A DNA stretch of 64,000 bases from Streptomyces plumbidurans (GTDB lineage Bacteria; Actinomycetota; Actinomycetes; Streptomycetales; Streptomycetaceae), in assembly GCF_019857225.1 (NCBI RefSeq), contig NZ_JAFJSY010000001.1, forward strand, positions 186,001 through 250,000, read 5' to 3'. Shown here piece after piece: positions 1 through 8,848 of the stretch; position 1 is the stretch's first letter, and each line of letters begins with the position of its first letter. A model generated the notes under the pieces. That model made no database searches, was not told the DNA's origin, and saw only the letters and a program-made list of their open reading frames with translations. The translations under genes were made by a program, and so were the position numbers.

Positions 1-534
1 TCCCAGCCGCTGTTCACGGGGTACGCCGCCGAAGCGTTCCAGGGTGTCGTTGAGCCAGATGTAACGCAGCTCCAGGTCCATCACGGCCATGCCGACCGGG
101 GAGCGGGTGAGGAACCCGTCGAGCACGGTCTGGCCCACCGTCCACTGCGGCCGTCGCTCCCGCCCGGACAGCAGGAAGCAGTCCTGCCCGCCGAACCGGA
201 ACGACGCGGAGACCCGCAGGTCGACGTCGACGGCCCGGCCGTCGCTGTGCCGCAGCGTGACCACGCCGTTCCATCCCATGCCCGCGCGGCACCGCTCGAC
301 GACTCCGGCCACCCGGGCCGGGTCCCGGGGCATCGCCACCACCCGCGCGGCCGGGCCGCCGACCATCTCGGACGCGGGTCGGCCGAGCAGGGCCTCGGCG
401 CCCCGGGTCCAGCCGAGCACCACGCCCTCGCCGGACACGATCGCCGCCGCGTCCGTGGACGCGTCGAGAAAGTCGCGCGGTGCCGCGGGCGCAGAACCGT
501 CGGACGCGTCACGCGCGGAATCCTTGGGTGCCAT
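1..534 (-). CDS. PAS-domain sensory protein, C-terminus cut by window edge
   Basis: The frame starts at ATG 534 behind AAAGGACGG and runs open to the window edge (178 codons visible, no stop). The translated part shows a first PAS-like unit (GVVLGWTRGAEALLGRPA, residues about 37-55) and the start of a second PAS (SPVGMAVMDLELRYIWLN, near residues 150-168). This second part closely resembles the PAS region of the divergent phosphatase gene next door, so the missing part may well be a GAF plus SpoIIE phosphatase; that is inference. The two genes share a 145-base divergent control region. Other frames here are antisense shadows. The PAS call is good; the output domain is unseen. Confidence 0.8.
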   Translation of the reverse strand, partial: MAPKDSARDASDGSAPAAPRDFLDASTDAAAIVSGEGVVLGWTRGAEALLGRPASEMVGGPAARVVAMPRDPARVAGVVERCRAGMGWNGVVTLRHSDGRAVDVDLRVSASFRFGGQDCFLLSGRERRPQWTVGQTVLDGFLTRSPVGMAVMDLELRYIWLNDTLERFGGVPREQRLG

Positions 535-679
535 AGCATTCCGTCCTTTACAGCACCATGTTCCTGCTTGTCCGGCCATTGCGCACGGTTCCGGAGAAAC
601 AGGTCCCCGACCGCCTCTGCTTCCGCCCGGCGCGAGGCGGGGGCAGCATGGAAGGGCCACAGGTGGAGGTGGTCGCGAG

Positions 680-2863
680 ATGGCGGCAGATTCCTTCCAG
701 CCCGATTCTTCTGAGCCCAGTACTTCTGAGCACAGCTCTTCTGCGCACGGCTCTTCTGCGCACGGCTCTTCCGAGCCCGATTCCTCCGAGCCCGAGTCCG
801 TCCAGGACGACTCCGCCCCGCCCGGTTCCCTCCGGTCGGAAGCGGAGCCCCGGGTCACCGGTCTGCTGGATGTGCTGAGCGTGTCCGCGGTGGTCCTGGA
901 CACCGACGGGCGCATCGTCTTCTGGACCCCGCAGGCCGAGGAGTTGTTCGGCTACACCGCGCAGGAGGCACTGGGCACGTATGCGGCGCGGCTGTTCATC
1001 CACCCCGAGCACATGACGGCCGTGGTCAACCTGTTCACGGAGGTGCTGGAGACCGGCCGGAGCTGGGCGGGAGCCTTCCCCATCCGGCACAAGGACGGCA
1101 GCTCCCGGCTCATGGAGTTCCGCAACATGCGGCTCCAGGACGATCTCGGTGACGTCTACGCCCTGGGCCTGGCCGCCGACCACAATCTGCTCCAGCGCGT
1201 GGAGACCGACCTGGCCCTGTGCGAGCGGCTGATCAACCAGTCCCCGATCGGTCTCGCCCTGCTCGACCCCGACCTGCGGTATCTGCTGGTCAACCCGGCG
1301 CTGGCCCGGATCGACGGCATCCCCGCCGAGGACCATGTGGGCCGCACGCTGCGCGAGGCCCTGCCGCTGCCCGACGTTCACACCATCGAGTCCGCGCTGC
1401 GTCAGGTGCTGACCACCGGCACCCCGCTGCTCGACCAGTACCACGTGGGCCGGCCCCCGGCCGACCCCGAGAACGAGCACGCCTGGTCGCTGTCCTTCTA
1501 CCGGCTGGAGGACCCCGGCGGGCGTGTCCTGGGCGCGACCATCTCGGTCGTCGACGTCACCGAACGGCACCGCGCGGCCGCCGAGGCCGACCGGGCCCGG
1601 CGTCGGCTCGCCCTCATCGCCGACGCCTCGGTGCGGGTCGGCACCACGCTGGAGGTGGAGGACACCGCCCGGGAACTGGCCGAGATCGCCGTCCCGCAGC
1701 TCGCCGACGTGGTCGCCGTGGACGTACTCGACTCGGCGCTGGCCTGCCGGCGCTCGCGCAGACCGGACGACGGCCCGGAGCTGTTCCGTTCACTGGCCCT
1801 CAAGGCTTCCCACCCGACGGTGGCGCTGCGGGCCGCCGATCCGCCCGGCGGGCTCGCGGCCTACGACGGGGACCGCCTGGTCACGCTGTGCGTGCACTCC
1901 GGGCGGCCGGTTCTGGTACGCCATGTCGACGCCCAGGACCTGCCCCGGATCGCCCGGGACGCCGAGGCCGGGTCGCTGCTGGCGCGGGCCGGGGTGCACT
2001 CGTATCTCGCGGTGCCGCTGATCGCCCACGGCGAGGTGCTCGGCGCCCTCGACCTCAAGCGCACCCGCAATCCGCTCCCCTTCGACGAGGACGACGTCGT
2101 GCTGGCCGGCGAACTGGCGGGGCGGGCGGCCGTGGCCATCGACAACGCCCGCTGGTTCCAGAGCGTGCGCAACACCGCCCTCACGCTGCAGCGCAGCCTG
2201 CTGCCCGACCACCCGCCCGAACACTCGGGGCTCGAACTCGCCTCCCGCTACCAGCCCGCCCAGGCCACCAGCGAGGTCGGCGGCGACTGGTACGACGTCA
2301 TCCCGCTCAGCGACGACAAGACGGCCCTGGTCGTCGGCGACGTCATGGGCAACGGCATCGACGCCGCCGCCACCATGGGCCGCCTGCGCACCGCCACCTG
2401 CGCCTACGCGGACCTCGATCTCGCCCCGAGCGCCGTGCTCCAGCACCTGGACAAGATCACCTGCGATCTGGAGCACTACATCGTCACCTGCCTCTACGCC
2501 GTTTACGACCCCCGCACCCATCGGTGCCAGATCGCCAACGCCGGACACATGCCGCCCGCGCTGGCCGGACCGGGCCACTCCCCCGAACTGCTCGACCTGC
2601 CCACCGGTGCCCCGCTCGGTGTCGGCGGTGTCCCCTTCGAGGCGACCACGACCCGGCTCGGACCCGGCGAACTGCTCGTGCTGTACACCGACGGTCTCGT
2701 CGAGACCCGGCACCACTCCATCGACGACCGCCTGCACACCATGCTCGGCTTCCTCGACGAGCCGCTGCGCCCCCTGGAGGAGACCTGCGACCTCCTCCTC
2801 CACGGCCTGCGCCACCCCGAGGACCACGACGACGTGGCCCTGCTCGTGGCACGGGCGATGTGA
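680..2863 (+). CDS. PAS-PAS-GAF-SpoIIE (PP2C-type) serine phosphatase
   Basis: A 727-residue cytoplasmic signalling phosphatase. Order: Ser/Glu-rich tail (1-45), PAS (about 58-170), second PAS (about 178-300, SPIGLALLDPDLRYLLVN), GAF (about 310-490), and a SpoIIE/PP2C domain to the end with SEVGGDWYD, GDVMGNG, NAGHMPP, TDGLVE and DDVALLV metal-site motifs. Family members dephosphorylate anti-sigma antagonists or act as stress sensors. The start at ATG 680 is chosen because GGAGG lies about ten bases upstream and the first PAS is then complete; the open frame continues upstream but is antisense to the divergent PAS gene. No kinase or anti-sigma partner is adjacent. The N-terminal tail is built from 15-base DNA repeats encoding SSAHG-like units. 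Confidence 0.9.
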   Translation: MAADSFQPDSSEPSTSEHSSSAHGSSAHGSSEPDSSEPESVQDDSAPPGSLRSEAEPRVTGLLDVLSVSAVVLDTDGRIVFWTPQAEELFGYTAQEALGTYAARLFIHPEHMTAVVNLFTEVLETGRSWAGAFPIRHKDGSSRLMEFRNMRLQDDLGDVYALGLAADHNLLQRVETDLALCERLINQSPIGLALLDPDLRYLLVNPALARIDGIPAEDHVGRTLREALPLPDVHTIESALRQVLTTGTPLLDQYHVGRPPADPENEHAWSLSFYRLEDPGGRVLGATISVVDVTERHRAAAEADRARRRLALIADASVRVGTTLEVEDTARELAEIAVPQLADVVAVDVLDSALACRRSRRPDDGPELFRSLALKASHPTVALRAADPPGGLAAYDGDRLVTLCVHSGRPVLVRHVDAQDLPRIARDAEAGSLLARAGVHSYLAVPLIAHGEVLGALDLKRTRNPLPFDEDDVVLAGELAGRAAVAIDNARWFQSVRNTALTLQRSLLPDHPPEHSGLELASRYQPAQATSEVGGDWYDVIPLSDDKTALVVGDVMGNGIDAAATMGRLRTATCAYADLDLAPSAVLQHLDKITCDLEHYIVTCLYAVYDPRTHRCQIANAGHMPPALAGPGHSPELLDLPTGAPLGVGGVPFEATTTRLGPGELLVLYTDGLVETRHHSIDDRLHTMLGFLDEPLRPLEETCDLLLHGLRHPEDHDDVALLVARAM
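737..766 (+). repeat. 15-base tandem repeat in the phosphatase N-terminal tail
   Basis: Two identical 15-base units (tcttctgcgcacggc) lie back to back and encode SSAHG twice. Flanking diverged copies give SSEPD and SSEPE, so the low-complexity tail of the phosphatase looks grown by slippage. Confidence 0.8.
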
Positions 2864-2890
2864 GGGGGCAACGAACTGCACTCCACGCAG

Positions 2891-3535
2891 CTACGAGGAC
2901 GGGCTGAACTCCACGCTGTCAGGGCTTCGGCGTCGGCTCCCCACCCACTCGAACACCACCACCGAGCACACCGCCGCGAACGCGCACCAGGTCGAGACGA
3001 ACTCCAGTCGCCACAGGGCCCAGCAGACCAGCGCACCCGCACCGGCGAGCACCCCCAGCACGCGCACCCGGCGGTCGCCGGAGAGCAGCAACGCGCCGAC
3101 GGTGGCGAGGAGATAGCCCGCGACGAGCAGCTGTCCGTGCGGCAGGCCGATGACGTAGCCGACGGTGTGGCCGCGGATCTCGGCCCGGACGGTGCGGGTG
3201 GCGATGACGTACGCCAGCACGGCGCCGGTCACCAGGCCGGACAGCGCGGGAATCGCGAGCCGGGACCGGACCGGGCGGGGCTCGGCGCACACCACGGCCA
3301 GGGGCACCCACAGCGCCAGTAGGGGAAACGCGATCACGGTCCAGGCGATGACGGCCGGTCCGCTGCCGCCCTCGACCTGCCACACCCGTGCCTCGACCAG
3401 CTGATGGATGCCGAGCAGCAACGGCAGCGCGGCGAGCGGGAGATCCCCGATCCGCCGCACCCGCGCCACACAGGCGACACCGACGCAGGCGATCCCCGTT
3501 CCCGCGACCAGATCGGCCGTCGCACTCCAGCACAT
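2891..3535 (-). CDS. DUF6629-like small membrane protein
   Basis: A 214-residue hydrophobic protein beginning MCWSATADLVAG, an N-terminus I recall as typical of the DUF6629 family of actinobacterial membrane proteins (assignment from memory, not searched). It shows about six or seven hydrophobic segments (for example near residues 8-22, 33-48, 60-82, 92-110, 128-147, 152-170 and 175-190) and a charged, arginine-rich C-terminus (SRRRSPDSVEF). The frame is open 45 codons further upstream, but the MCWS start fits the family and avoids a poor proline- and glycine-rich leader. It ends 27 bases from the phosphatase stop (convergent). Function unknown. Confidence 0.75.
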   Translation of the reverse strand: MCWSATADLVAGTGIACVGVACVARVRRIGDLPLAALPLLLGIHQLVEARVWQVEGGSGPAVIAWTVIAFPLLALWVPLAVVCAEPRPVRSRLAIPALSGLVTGAVLAYVIATRTVRAEIRGHTVGYVIGLPHGQLLVAGYLLATVGALLLSGDRRVRVLGVLAGAGALVCWALWRLEFVSTWCAFAAVCSVVVFEWVGSRRRSPDSVEFSPSS

Positions 3536-3723
3536 GACCCCACCATGACACCCCCGCAGCGGGCACGGCGTGCGTGGCGGCGACGGGCGAGTACTGCACA
3601 TGCCACCCGAGGCGTCCCCCAAAGCGCGAAAGACCTCCGCCTTTGACATCGTTCCGGGCCTTTGCGGCAAGGCCGCCTACGGATTCGCCACTGTCTCACC
3701 CCCTTCAGAAGGAGGCACACCGC

Positions 3724-5100
3724 ATGGTCGCCAGACATGCTGTGGGCGCGCGCCGCGCCGCCCTGACCGCGCTCGGCGCTCTCGTCCTCACCCAGGTCCC
3801 GTCCGCAGCCGCGGCCCCGCCACCACCCGCGCCGGGCCCCGTCAGCATCGCCGCCCGCACCCTGGACACCGTCCGGCCGTCCGCGCAGATGCTGCAGGCG
3901 ATGCAACGCGACCTGGGCCTGACGCGGCAGCAGGCGAAGGCCAGGCTGACCAACGAGGCCGAGGCCGGCACCCGTGCGGGCCGCCTGCGCAACGCACTGG
4001 GCGGGCACTTCGCCGGCGCCTGGGTGCACGGAACGACCTCCGCCGAACTCACCGTCGCCACCACGCACGCGGCGGACGTGGCCGCCATCCAGGCGCAGGG
4101 CGCCAAGGCCGCGGTCGTCACCACACCGCTCAGCACCCTGCAGGCACTCAAGGAAAGGCTGGACGCGACCGCTCTGCACCGCCGTTCCCACGACACCCCG
4201 GTCTGGTACGTCGACGTACCGGCCAACCGGGTCGTCGTCCAGGCGACCAGGAAGTCGGCGGCCAGCGCCTTCGTCAAGGCCGCCGGCCTCGAAGGGCGGG
4301 GCGTGGTCATCCGGGTGTCGGCGGCGCGGCCCAAGCTGCGCGAGGACATCGTCGGCGGCGACGCCTACTACATCGACAACAGCGCCCGCTGCTCCGTCGG
4401 CTTCTCGGTCACCAAGGGCAGCCGGCAGGGCTTCGTCAGCGCGGGCCACTGCGGCAAGCCCGGCTCGACGACCACCGGGTACGACAAGACCGACCAGGGC
4501 ACCTTCCAGGCGTCCACCTTCCCCGGCAAGGACATGTCCTGGGTGGCCGTCAACAGCAACTGGACCGCCACGCCGGACTACAAGGGTCAGGGCGGCAAGC
4601 GGGCGCAGATCGCCGGCTCGGTCCAGGCGCTCGTCGGAGCGTCCGTGTGCCGCTCCGGCTCCACCTCCGGCTGGCACTGCGGCACCATCCAGCAGCTCGG
4701 CGCCACGGTCGACTACGAAGAGGGCACCGTCACCGGCCTGACCCGCACCAGCGTGTGCTCCGAACCGGGCGACTCCGGCGGGCCGTTCGTCTCCGGCGCG
4801 CAGGCCCAGGGCACCACCTCCGGCGGCTCGGGCGACTGCACCACCGGCGGAACCACCTTCTTCCAGCCGGTCAACCCGATCCTGAGCGACTTCGGCCTCA
4901 CCCTGAAGACCGCGGCCTCCCAGTCCGGCACGCAGGGCCCGCAGGACAACGCGGCCGACGCATGGCGGGCCGGGCGGGTCTACCAGACCGGTGACACGGT
5001 CAGCCACGCAGGCGTCCGCTACCAGTGCCTGCAGACCCACCAGGCACAGGCGGTCTGGACCCCGGACGGCACGCCGTCCCTGTGGCAGCGGGTGAAGTAA
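3724..5100 (+). CDS. Secreted streptogrisin-type serine protease with C-terminal chitin-binding domain
   Basis: A 458-residue pre-pro-protease. Signal peptide: residues 1 to about 30 (twin Arg, hydrophobic LTALGALVL, Ala-rich cleavage region). An alpha-lytic-type prodomain spans about 35-205. The mature S1A chymotrypsin fold starts near D208 (DIVGGDAYYIDN) with the triad H242 (SAGHCG), D270 (KDMSW) and S351 (GDSGGPF). The last 45 residues (AWRAGRVYQTGDTVSH...) form a CBM5/12-type chitin-binding module with the usual Trp/Tyr residues. This order matches streptogrisin C. ATG 3724 has GAAGGAGG at good spacing; earlier starts in the frame lack a ribosome site. Probably acts outside the cell on chitin-associated protein. 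Monocistronic, with a terminator just beyond. Confidence 0.93.
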   Translation: MVARHAVGARRAALTALGALVLTQVPSAAAAPPPPAPGPVSIAARTLDTVRPSAQMLQAMQRDLGLTRQQAKARLTNEAEAGTRAGRLRNALGGHFAGAWVHGTTSAELTVATTHAADVAAIQAQGAKAAVVTTPLSTLQALKERLDATALHRRSHDTPVWYVDVPANRVVVQATRKSAASAFVKAAGLEGRGVVIRVSAARPKLREDIVGGDAYYIDNSARCSVGFSVTKGSRQGFVSAGHCGKPGSTTTGYDKTDQGTFQASTFPGKDMSWVAVNSNWTATPDYKGQGGKRAQIAGSVQALVGASVCRSGSTSGWHCGTIQQLGATVDYEEGTVTGLTRTSVCSEPGDSGGPFVSGAQAQGTTSGGSGDCTTGGTTFFQPVNPILSDFGLTLKTAASQSGTQGPQDNAADAWRAGRVYQTGDTVSHAGVRYQCLQTHQAQAVWTPDGTPSLWQRVK

Positions 5101-5126
5101 CGGGTGGAGTAGGAGTACGGCATGTG

Positions 5127-5153
5127 CGGTGCGGGGACACGATCCCCGCACCG
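5127..5153. terminator. Hairpin terminator between convergent protease and hydrolase genes
   Basis: Inverted repeat CGGTGCGGGGA-CACGA-TCCCCGCACCG with 11-base arms and a 5-base loop. It lies between the protease stop and the hydrolase stop and could end transcription in both directions. No U tract, as is usual at high GC. Confidence 0.75.
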
Positions 5154-5178
5154 TTCGTGTGTCCGGGCCCTGGACCGC

Positions 5179-6294
5179 CTACGCCTCGGCCAGCAGCCGG
5201 TACGCCGTCGCCACGAAGGGGTCGTGGGCGCGGACGCGGCGTGTGCACAGGGCGACCAGGGCGGTGCCGGTGTCGGGGCGGAAGCCCAGGAAGGCCTGTT
5301 GGCCGAGGGTGGCGCCGCCGTGGAAGTACAGGGGACCGGTGTCGGTGGGGTGCCGGAACCAGGCCGTGGTGTGGACGTGGCGGTGCCCGAGTCCACGGCG
5401 TAGCACCGGTGTGCGGACCGCTCGCAGGGCGCCGGCCAGGCGGGTGTCGGGCGGGTCGAGGTGGGCTTCGAGGAAGGTGAGCAGGTCGTGCGGGGTGGCG
5501 CGGACGGCGCCCGCCGCCTGGAAGCCGCCCGCGTCGAAGGCGGGCACGGGGGTGCGGCCGTCCTTGCGGTGTCCGGCGGCATCGGTGCCCGGGCCGTGCG
5601 CGTGCAGGGCGGTGTCGTCGAGGTCCAGTGGGCGCAGGATCTGCTCGGTGAGCAGGTCCTCCCAGGCGGTGCCGGTCGCCGCCGCGACGGCGTGGCCGAG
5701 TACGGCGACCCCGAAGTTGGAGTAGCGCCAGCGGGTGCCTGGACGGGGTGCGGGGCGGCGGCGCAGGAAGGCGTCGATGACGCGTTCGGCTGGGTAGCGG
5801 GCGTAGGGCGTGGTGTGCCAGACGGGCAGGGAACGCGGGAAGAAGTCGGGTGGCAGGGCGGGCAGTCCGGAGGTGTGGGTGAGGAGGTGAGCGAGCGTCA
5901 CGGGGGTCGCGCCGCGGTGCCGGGCAGGGGCCAGGCAGACGGTGGCCGGCTCGCCCCCGGACAGCACGCCGCGCCGGATCAGCTGGGCCAGCAGCAGTCC
6001 GGTGAAGGTCTTGGAGGCGGAGCCGAGTTCGTAGCGCAGGTCCTGACGGGGCGTGGGTGGCGGCGGGGCGGTGCCGCCGCAGTGCAGGGTGCGGCGGCCG
6101 TGGCGGGAGACGGCGAGGACGACGTCGGGTGCGTCGACGGCGTCCACGGCCGCCTGCAGGCGCTGGCCCAACTCCTCGTCGTGCGCGGCCTGTTTGCGCT
6201 CCGTCTCCGCGGAGCGGCCCGCCCGAAAGTCGTCCGCGTCGTGCGGGTCGCCCGGCCAGGGCCCGGCCGAGGTGCTCAGGAGGAAGGTGTTCAT
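5179..6294 (-). CDS. Penicillin-recognising serine hydrolase (class C beta-lactamase/DD-peptidase fold), last gene of the peptide operon
   Basis: A 371-residue member of the beta-lactamase-related serine hydrolases. It has the SxxK motif (S92-A-S-K95), a YSN motif (WRYSNFG, near residue 195) and a third-box HGG (YFHGGATLG, near residue 325). The family includes DD-peptidases, esterases, D-amino-acid peptidases and peptide cyclases. There is no convincing signal peptide, so it is probably cytoplasmic, unlike cell-wall enzymes of the family. Its ATG overlaps the upstream stop (ATGA), so it is translationally coupled to the two paralogous unknown genes. In that setting it could process or cyclise the small peptide encoded at the head of the operon; this is inference only. 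Confidence 0.88.
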   Translation of the reverse strand: MNTFLLSTSAGPWPGDPHDADDFRAGRSAETERKQAAHDEELGQRLQAAVDAVDAPDVVLAVSRHGRRTLHCGGTAPPPPTPRQDLRYELGSASKTFTGLLLAQLIRRGVLSGGEPATVCLAPARHRGATPVTLAHLLTHTSGLPALPPDFFPRSLPVWHTTPYARYPAERVIDAFLRRRPAPRPGTRWRYSNFGVAVLGHAVAAATGTAWEDLLTEQILRPLDLDDTALHAHGPGTDAAGHRKDGRTPVPAFDAGGFQAAGAVRATPHDLLTFLEAHLDPPDTRLAGALRAVRTPVLRRGLGHRHVHTTAWFRHPTDTGPLYFHGGATLGQQAFLGFRPDTGTALVALCTRRVRAHDPFVATAYRLLAEA

Positions 6295-7211
6295 GAGGTG
6301 ACGTGCGCCATCTCGGACAGGGCGCGGGAGGTGGCCAGCACGGAGGCGAAGGCGGCGACGAGGGTGGGGTGGTAGACCAGGTCGAACACCTCCTCGGGCT
6401 CGCCCTCGGGCATGGTGCGTACGGCGGGCATGGCACCGTCGGGCTGCTGCGCCGCGGCGAACGCCTGCCAGGCCCGCTCGTCGAGGGTGGGGCGGGGCAG
6501 ACAGGCGTCGACGACGAGGAGTTCGCCGAGCAGGTCCCAGCGCTCGAGGTCCAGCCAGTCGTCGATCCACACCGGCAGCCAGGTGGCGAGGTAGTCGGCG
6601 ATGCGCGGCGGCAGGCCCTCGGGACGCTCTCCCCAGTCGGTCAGGTGGAACACCGCGTGGGTGATGTCGTAGGCGATGTGCCCGCCGACCGTCCAGGGTT
6701 CGGGAGTGCGGCCCAGCCAGGTGTTGCCGACGATGTCGGCCTCCGGTGGGCGGGGCGTGAGGCCGTAGCGGCGCTCGAAGGCGGACAGGCCGAGGCGGCG
6801 GGTGGGGTGCAGTTCCAGCGCGGACCAGCTGGTCAGCCGGTGGTAGAGGGCGGTGGCGCGTTCCACCTCGGGCTCGCTGTAGCCGAGTTCCCGGTAGGGC
6901 CGGTACACCTCGAAGGGGATGGGCGAGAGCGGTTCGATGCGCTGGCCGCGCACCAGCGCGCGGCCGCCGTCCAGGGTGTCGCGCCAGGTGTGGTCCACCA
7001 ACCGGCGTGCCAGTTCGGCCTGTTGTGACCCGGCCACGCCCTCGCGGAACAACACGCCGCAGATCAGGGCGAGTTCGCCGACCGGTTTGAACCGCTCCAG
7101 GAAGCCCACTTCCGGATCGACGTCGGGTTCCAGGCGGAAGCCGTCGCGGTGGGCCCACAGCCAATCGAGGGCGCGGACGCCGACGGTGTGCAGCAGACGG
7201 GTGTCGGTCAT
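6291..7211 (-). CDS. Conserved protein of unknown function, paralogue B of the peptide operon (possibly DUF6895)
   Basis: A 306-residue, mainly helical, Trp-rich soluble protein clearly homologous to the next gene upstream along its whole length. Shared blocks include TWLG-(2)-PEPWT, THxVFHLTDWG, a D/E-rich WDL-(2)-ELL segment, the LPRP turn and a C-terminal YHxTL motif. I do not recognise a catalytic motif. The conserved THxVFH might bind a metal or be structural. I tentatively recall such proteins as DUF6895, from memory. ATGA overlaps join it to both neighbours. It may form a heterodimer with its paralogue acting on the operon's peptide; this is unproven. Confidence 0.8.
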   Translation of the reverse strand: MTDTRLLHTVGVRALDWLWAHRDGFRLEPDVDPEVGFLERFKPVGELALICGVLFREGVAGSQQAELARRLVDHTWRDTLDGGRALVRGQRIEPLSPIPFEVYRPYRELGYSEPEVERATALYHRLTSWSALELHPTRRLGLSAFERRYGLTPRPPEADIVGNTWLGRTPEPWTVGGHIAYDITHAVFHLTDWGERPEGLPPRIADYLATWLPVWIDDWLDLERWDLLGELLVVDACLPRPTLDERAWQAFAAAQQPDGAMPAVRTMPEGEPEEVFDLVYHPTLVAAFASVLATSRALSEMAHVTS

Positions 7212-8134
7212 GCCGGTACTCCCTGTGTCAGAGCCGCGGCGAAGGCCAGCATGAGGGTGGAGTGGTAGCCGTGGACGAAGCCCGGCTCCGGGTCGGCCGC
7301 GTCGGTGTGCGCGGGGTCGGGGGCCACCAACGGGAGTGCGCCGGAGGGGTGTTGGACCCGCGCGATCCGCGTCCAGGCGTCCCGCAGCGTGGCCGCGTCG
7401 ATCGGGCGGGGCAGGCTCGCGGCCACGATCAGCAGTTCGCAGGCGAGGTCCCACATCCCGGCGTCCAGGCAGGTGTCGAGCCAGGGCGGCAGCCAGTCGG
7501 TCAGATAGGCGGCCAGTTCGGCGGGGACGTCCTGGGCGGTGCGGCCCCAGTCGGTGAGATGGAAGACGACGTGGGTGAGGGCGTAGCCGGAGGCGCGCTC
7601 GAAGGTCCACGGTTCCGGCAGTCCGCCGAGCCAGGTGCGGCCGAGCGCCTGCGTGAACGGCTCCGGACGGTGGATGTCGCTGCGTCGCTCGGCGTTCAAC
7701 AGGCCGAGCCGCCGGGTGGGTTCCTGCTCGGTGAGGCGCCAGCCGCGGCTGCGCGCGACCGTGGCGGCCGCCGCCTCGTACCCGGCGTGCCGCAGTCCGG
7801 CGCCCGCGAAGACGGAGTACACCTCCAGCGGGTACGTCGCGAACGGCTCGGTGCGCTGCAGGCGCAGGAACAGCTCGCCCCGGACCGTCTGCTGCCAGGC
7901 GAAGTCCAGCAGGTCGGACGCGCAGGCGTGCAGCGGGTCCGAGGGCGGGGTGCAGCGGCGCACGCTCACGCAGGTCTGGGCCAGTTCGCCGAGGGGTTTC
8001 CAGGTGAGGTCGACCGGGCCGTCGGTGGTGAGGGCGTCCGCGCCCAGCGCGAAGTCGCCGCGGTGGGCGGACACCCAGCCGAGCGCGGCGACCGCCACGT
8101 CCCGGATCAGCCGGGTGTCCACGGCGGTCGTCAT
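7208..8134 (-). CDS. Conserved protein of unknown function, paralogue A of the peptide operon (possibly DUF6895)
   Basis: A 308-residue protein paralogous to the downstream gene (TWLGGLPEPWTFE, THVVFHLTDWG, ELLIVAASLPRP, YHSTLMLAFA). It lacks a signal peptide, membrane segments and any nucleotide-binding or radical-SAM motif. It differs from its paralogue most in the first 120 residues, where it carries three cysteines (CVSVRRC and HACAS) absent from the other copy. It starts at ATG 8134, overlapping the stop of the gene before it (ATGA), and its own stop overlaps the next start. Retention of both copies in one operon suggests subunits of a complex. Confidence 0.8.
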   Translation of the reverse strand: MTTAVDTRLIRDVAVAALGWVSAHRGDFALGADALTTDGPVDLTWKPLGELAQTCVSVRRCTPPSDPLHACASDLLDFAWQQTVRGELFLRLQRTEPFATYPLEVYSVFAGAGLRHAGYEAAAATVARSRGWRLTEQEPTRRLGLLNAERRSDIHRPEPFTQALGRTWLGGLPEPWTFERASGYALTHVVFHLTDWGRTAQDVPAELAAYLTDWLPPWLDTCLDAGMWDLACELLIVAASLPRPIDAATLRDAWTRIARVQHPSGALPLVAPDPAHTDAADPEPGFVHGYHSTLMLAFAAALTQGVPA

Positions 8135-8826
8135 ACGAGCGCTCCGGCCCGGCGCATCGCGCGTGCCGCCGCCACCTGGAGGGCGACCCGGGGGTCGCTG
8201 CCGCCCATCAGCTCCACGAAGTCGAGGCCGCCGTCGAGGCCGAGCGTGTCCGGCACCCCGTCCAGCAGGGTCAGCCAGCGGCCGGCGCCCGCGGCCTGCT
8301 GCCAGTCCCTGCGGCGCACCGCCCTGACGAAGCCGCGGGCGACGTCGACCGGGCGGCTGCGCGCGGCGCGCGCCACCGCGCAGTCCGCGCCGGGCACCGC
8401 GAGCGGTGCCAGGACGGCGAGTTGATGGGTGAGGTACTGCCAGCTCGCGCCGTCCAGCCAGGCGCCGTCGGGCTCCGGTCCCTCCTCGGCCGCGGGCGTG
8501 GAGTCCGGGGGCTGCTCGAAGTGGCGCAGGGTGCGCCGCATCGCCCAGTGGCTCCATACGACGGTGGGGGCGGCGTCGGTGCGGGGCGGGAAGGCGCTGA
8601 CCGTCTGCCGGAGCGTGTCGAGCGTGTCCGGGGGCGGCGGGGTGCGGGCCAGGAGGTGCGGCAGCAACAGGTCCGCGCCCAGAACGCGTACGGCCGCGAC
8701 GGTGATGCCGTCCTCGGGGCCGCCGGTGACCGGGGCGTGGCCCCCGCCCCGAAGGGCGGAGGCCACGTCCGACGAGAGGTCCTGCACCGCGCCCTGCAGG
8801 AGGGCGCCCGTGCCTGACTGCTCCAT
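8131..8826 (-). CDS. Unknown protein, second gene of the peptide operon
   Basis: A 231-residue soluble protein that I do not recognise. Visible features: an N-terminal helical stretch, a Gly-rich turn (ALRGGGHAPVTGG), a hydrophobic segment (VLGADLLLPHLLA), a proline-rich linker, a central WSHWAMRRTLRHFE helix, and an Arg/Ala-rich C-terminus (ALQVAAARAMRRAG). There is no signal peptide or enzyme signature. It begins 22 bases after the small peptide gene with GGGAG as ribosome site, and its stop overlaps the next start, so it is co-translated with the paralogous pair. The position directly after a small peptide gene is where RiPP systems often place a partner or maturation protein. Confidence 0.78.
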   Translation of the reverse strand: MEQSGTGALLQGAVQDLSSDVASALRGGGHAPVTGGPEDGITVAAVRVLGADLLLPHLLARTPPPPDTLDTLRQTVSAFPPRTDAAPTVVWSHWAMRRTLRHFEQPPDSTPAAEEGPEPDGAWLDGASWQYLTHQLAVLAPLAVPGADCAVARAARSRPVDVARGFVRAVRRRDWQQAAGAGRWLTLLDGVPDTLGLDGGLDFVELMGGSDPRVALQVAAARAMRRAGALV

Positions 8827-8848
8827 TCAGCTGCTCCCGTCGGCTCGC

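Noticed and set aside
89-679. Upstream extension of the SpoIIE phosphatase frame (197 codons)
   Set aside because: It lies antisense to a PAS gene with a good ribosome site and contributes no domain; the start at 680 has its own ribosome site.
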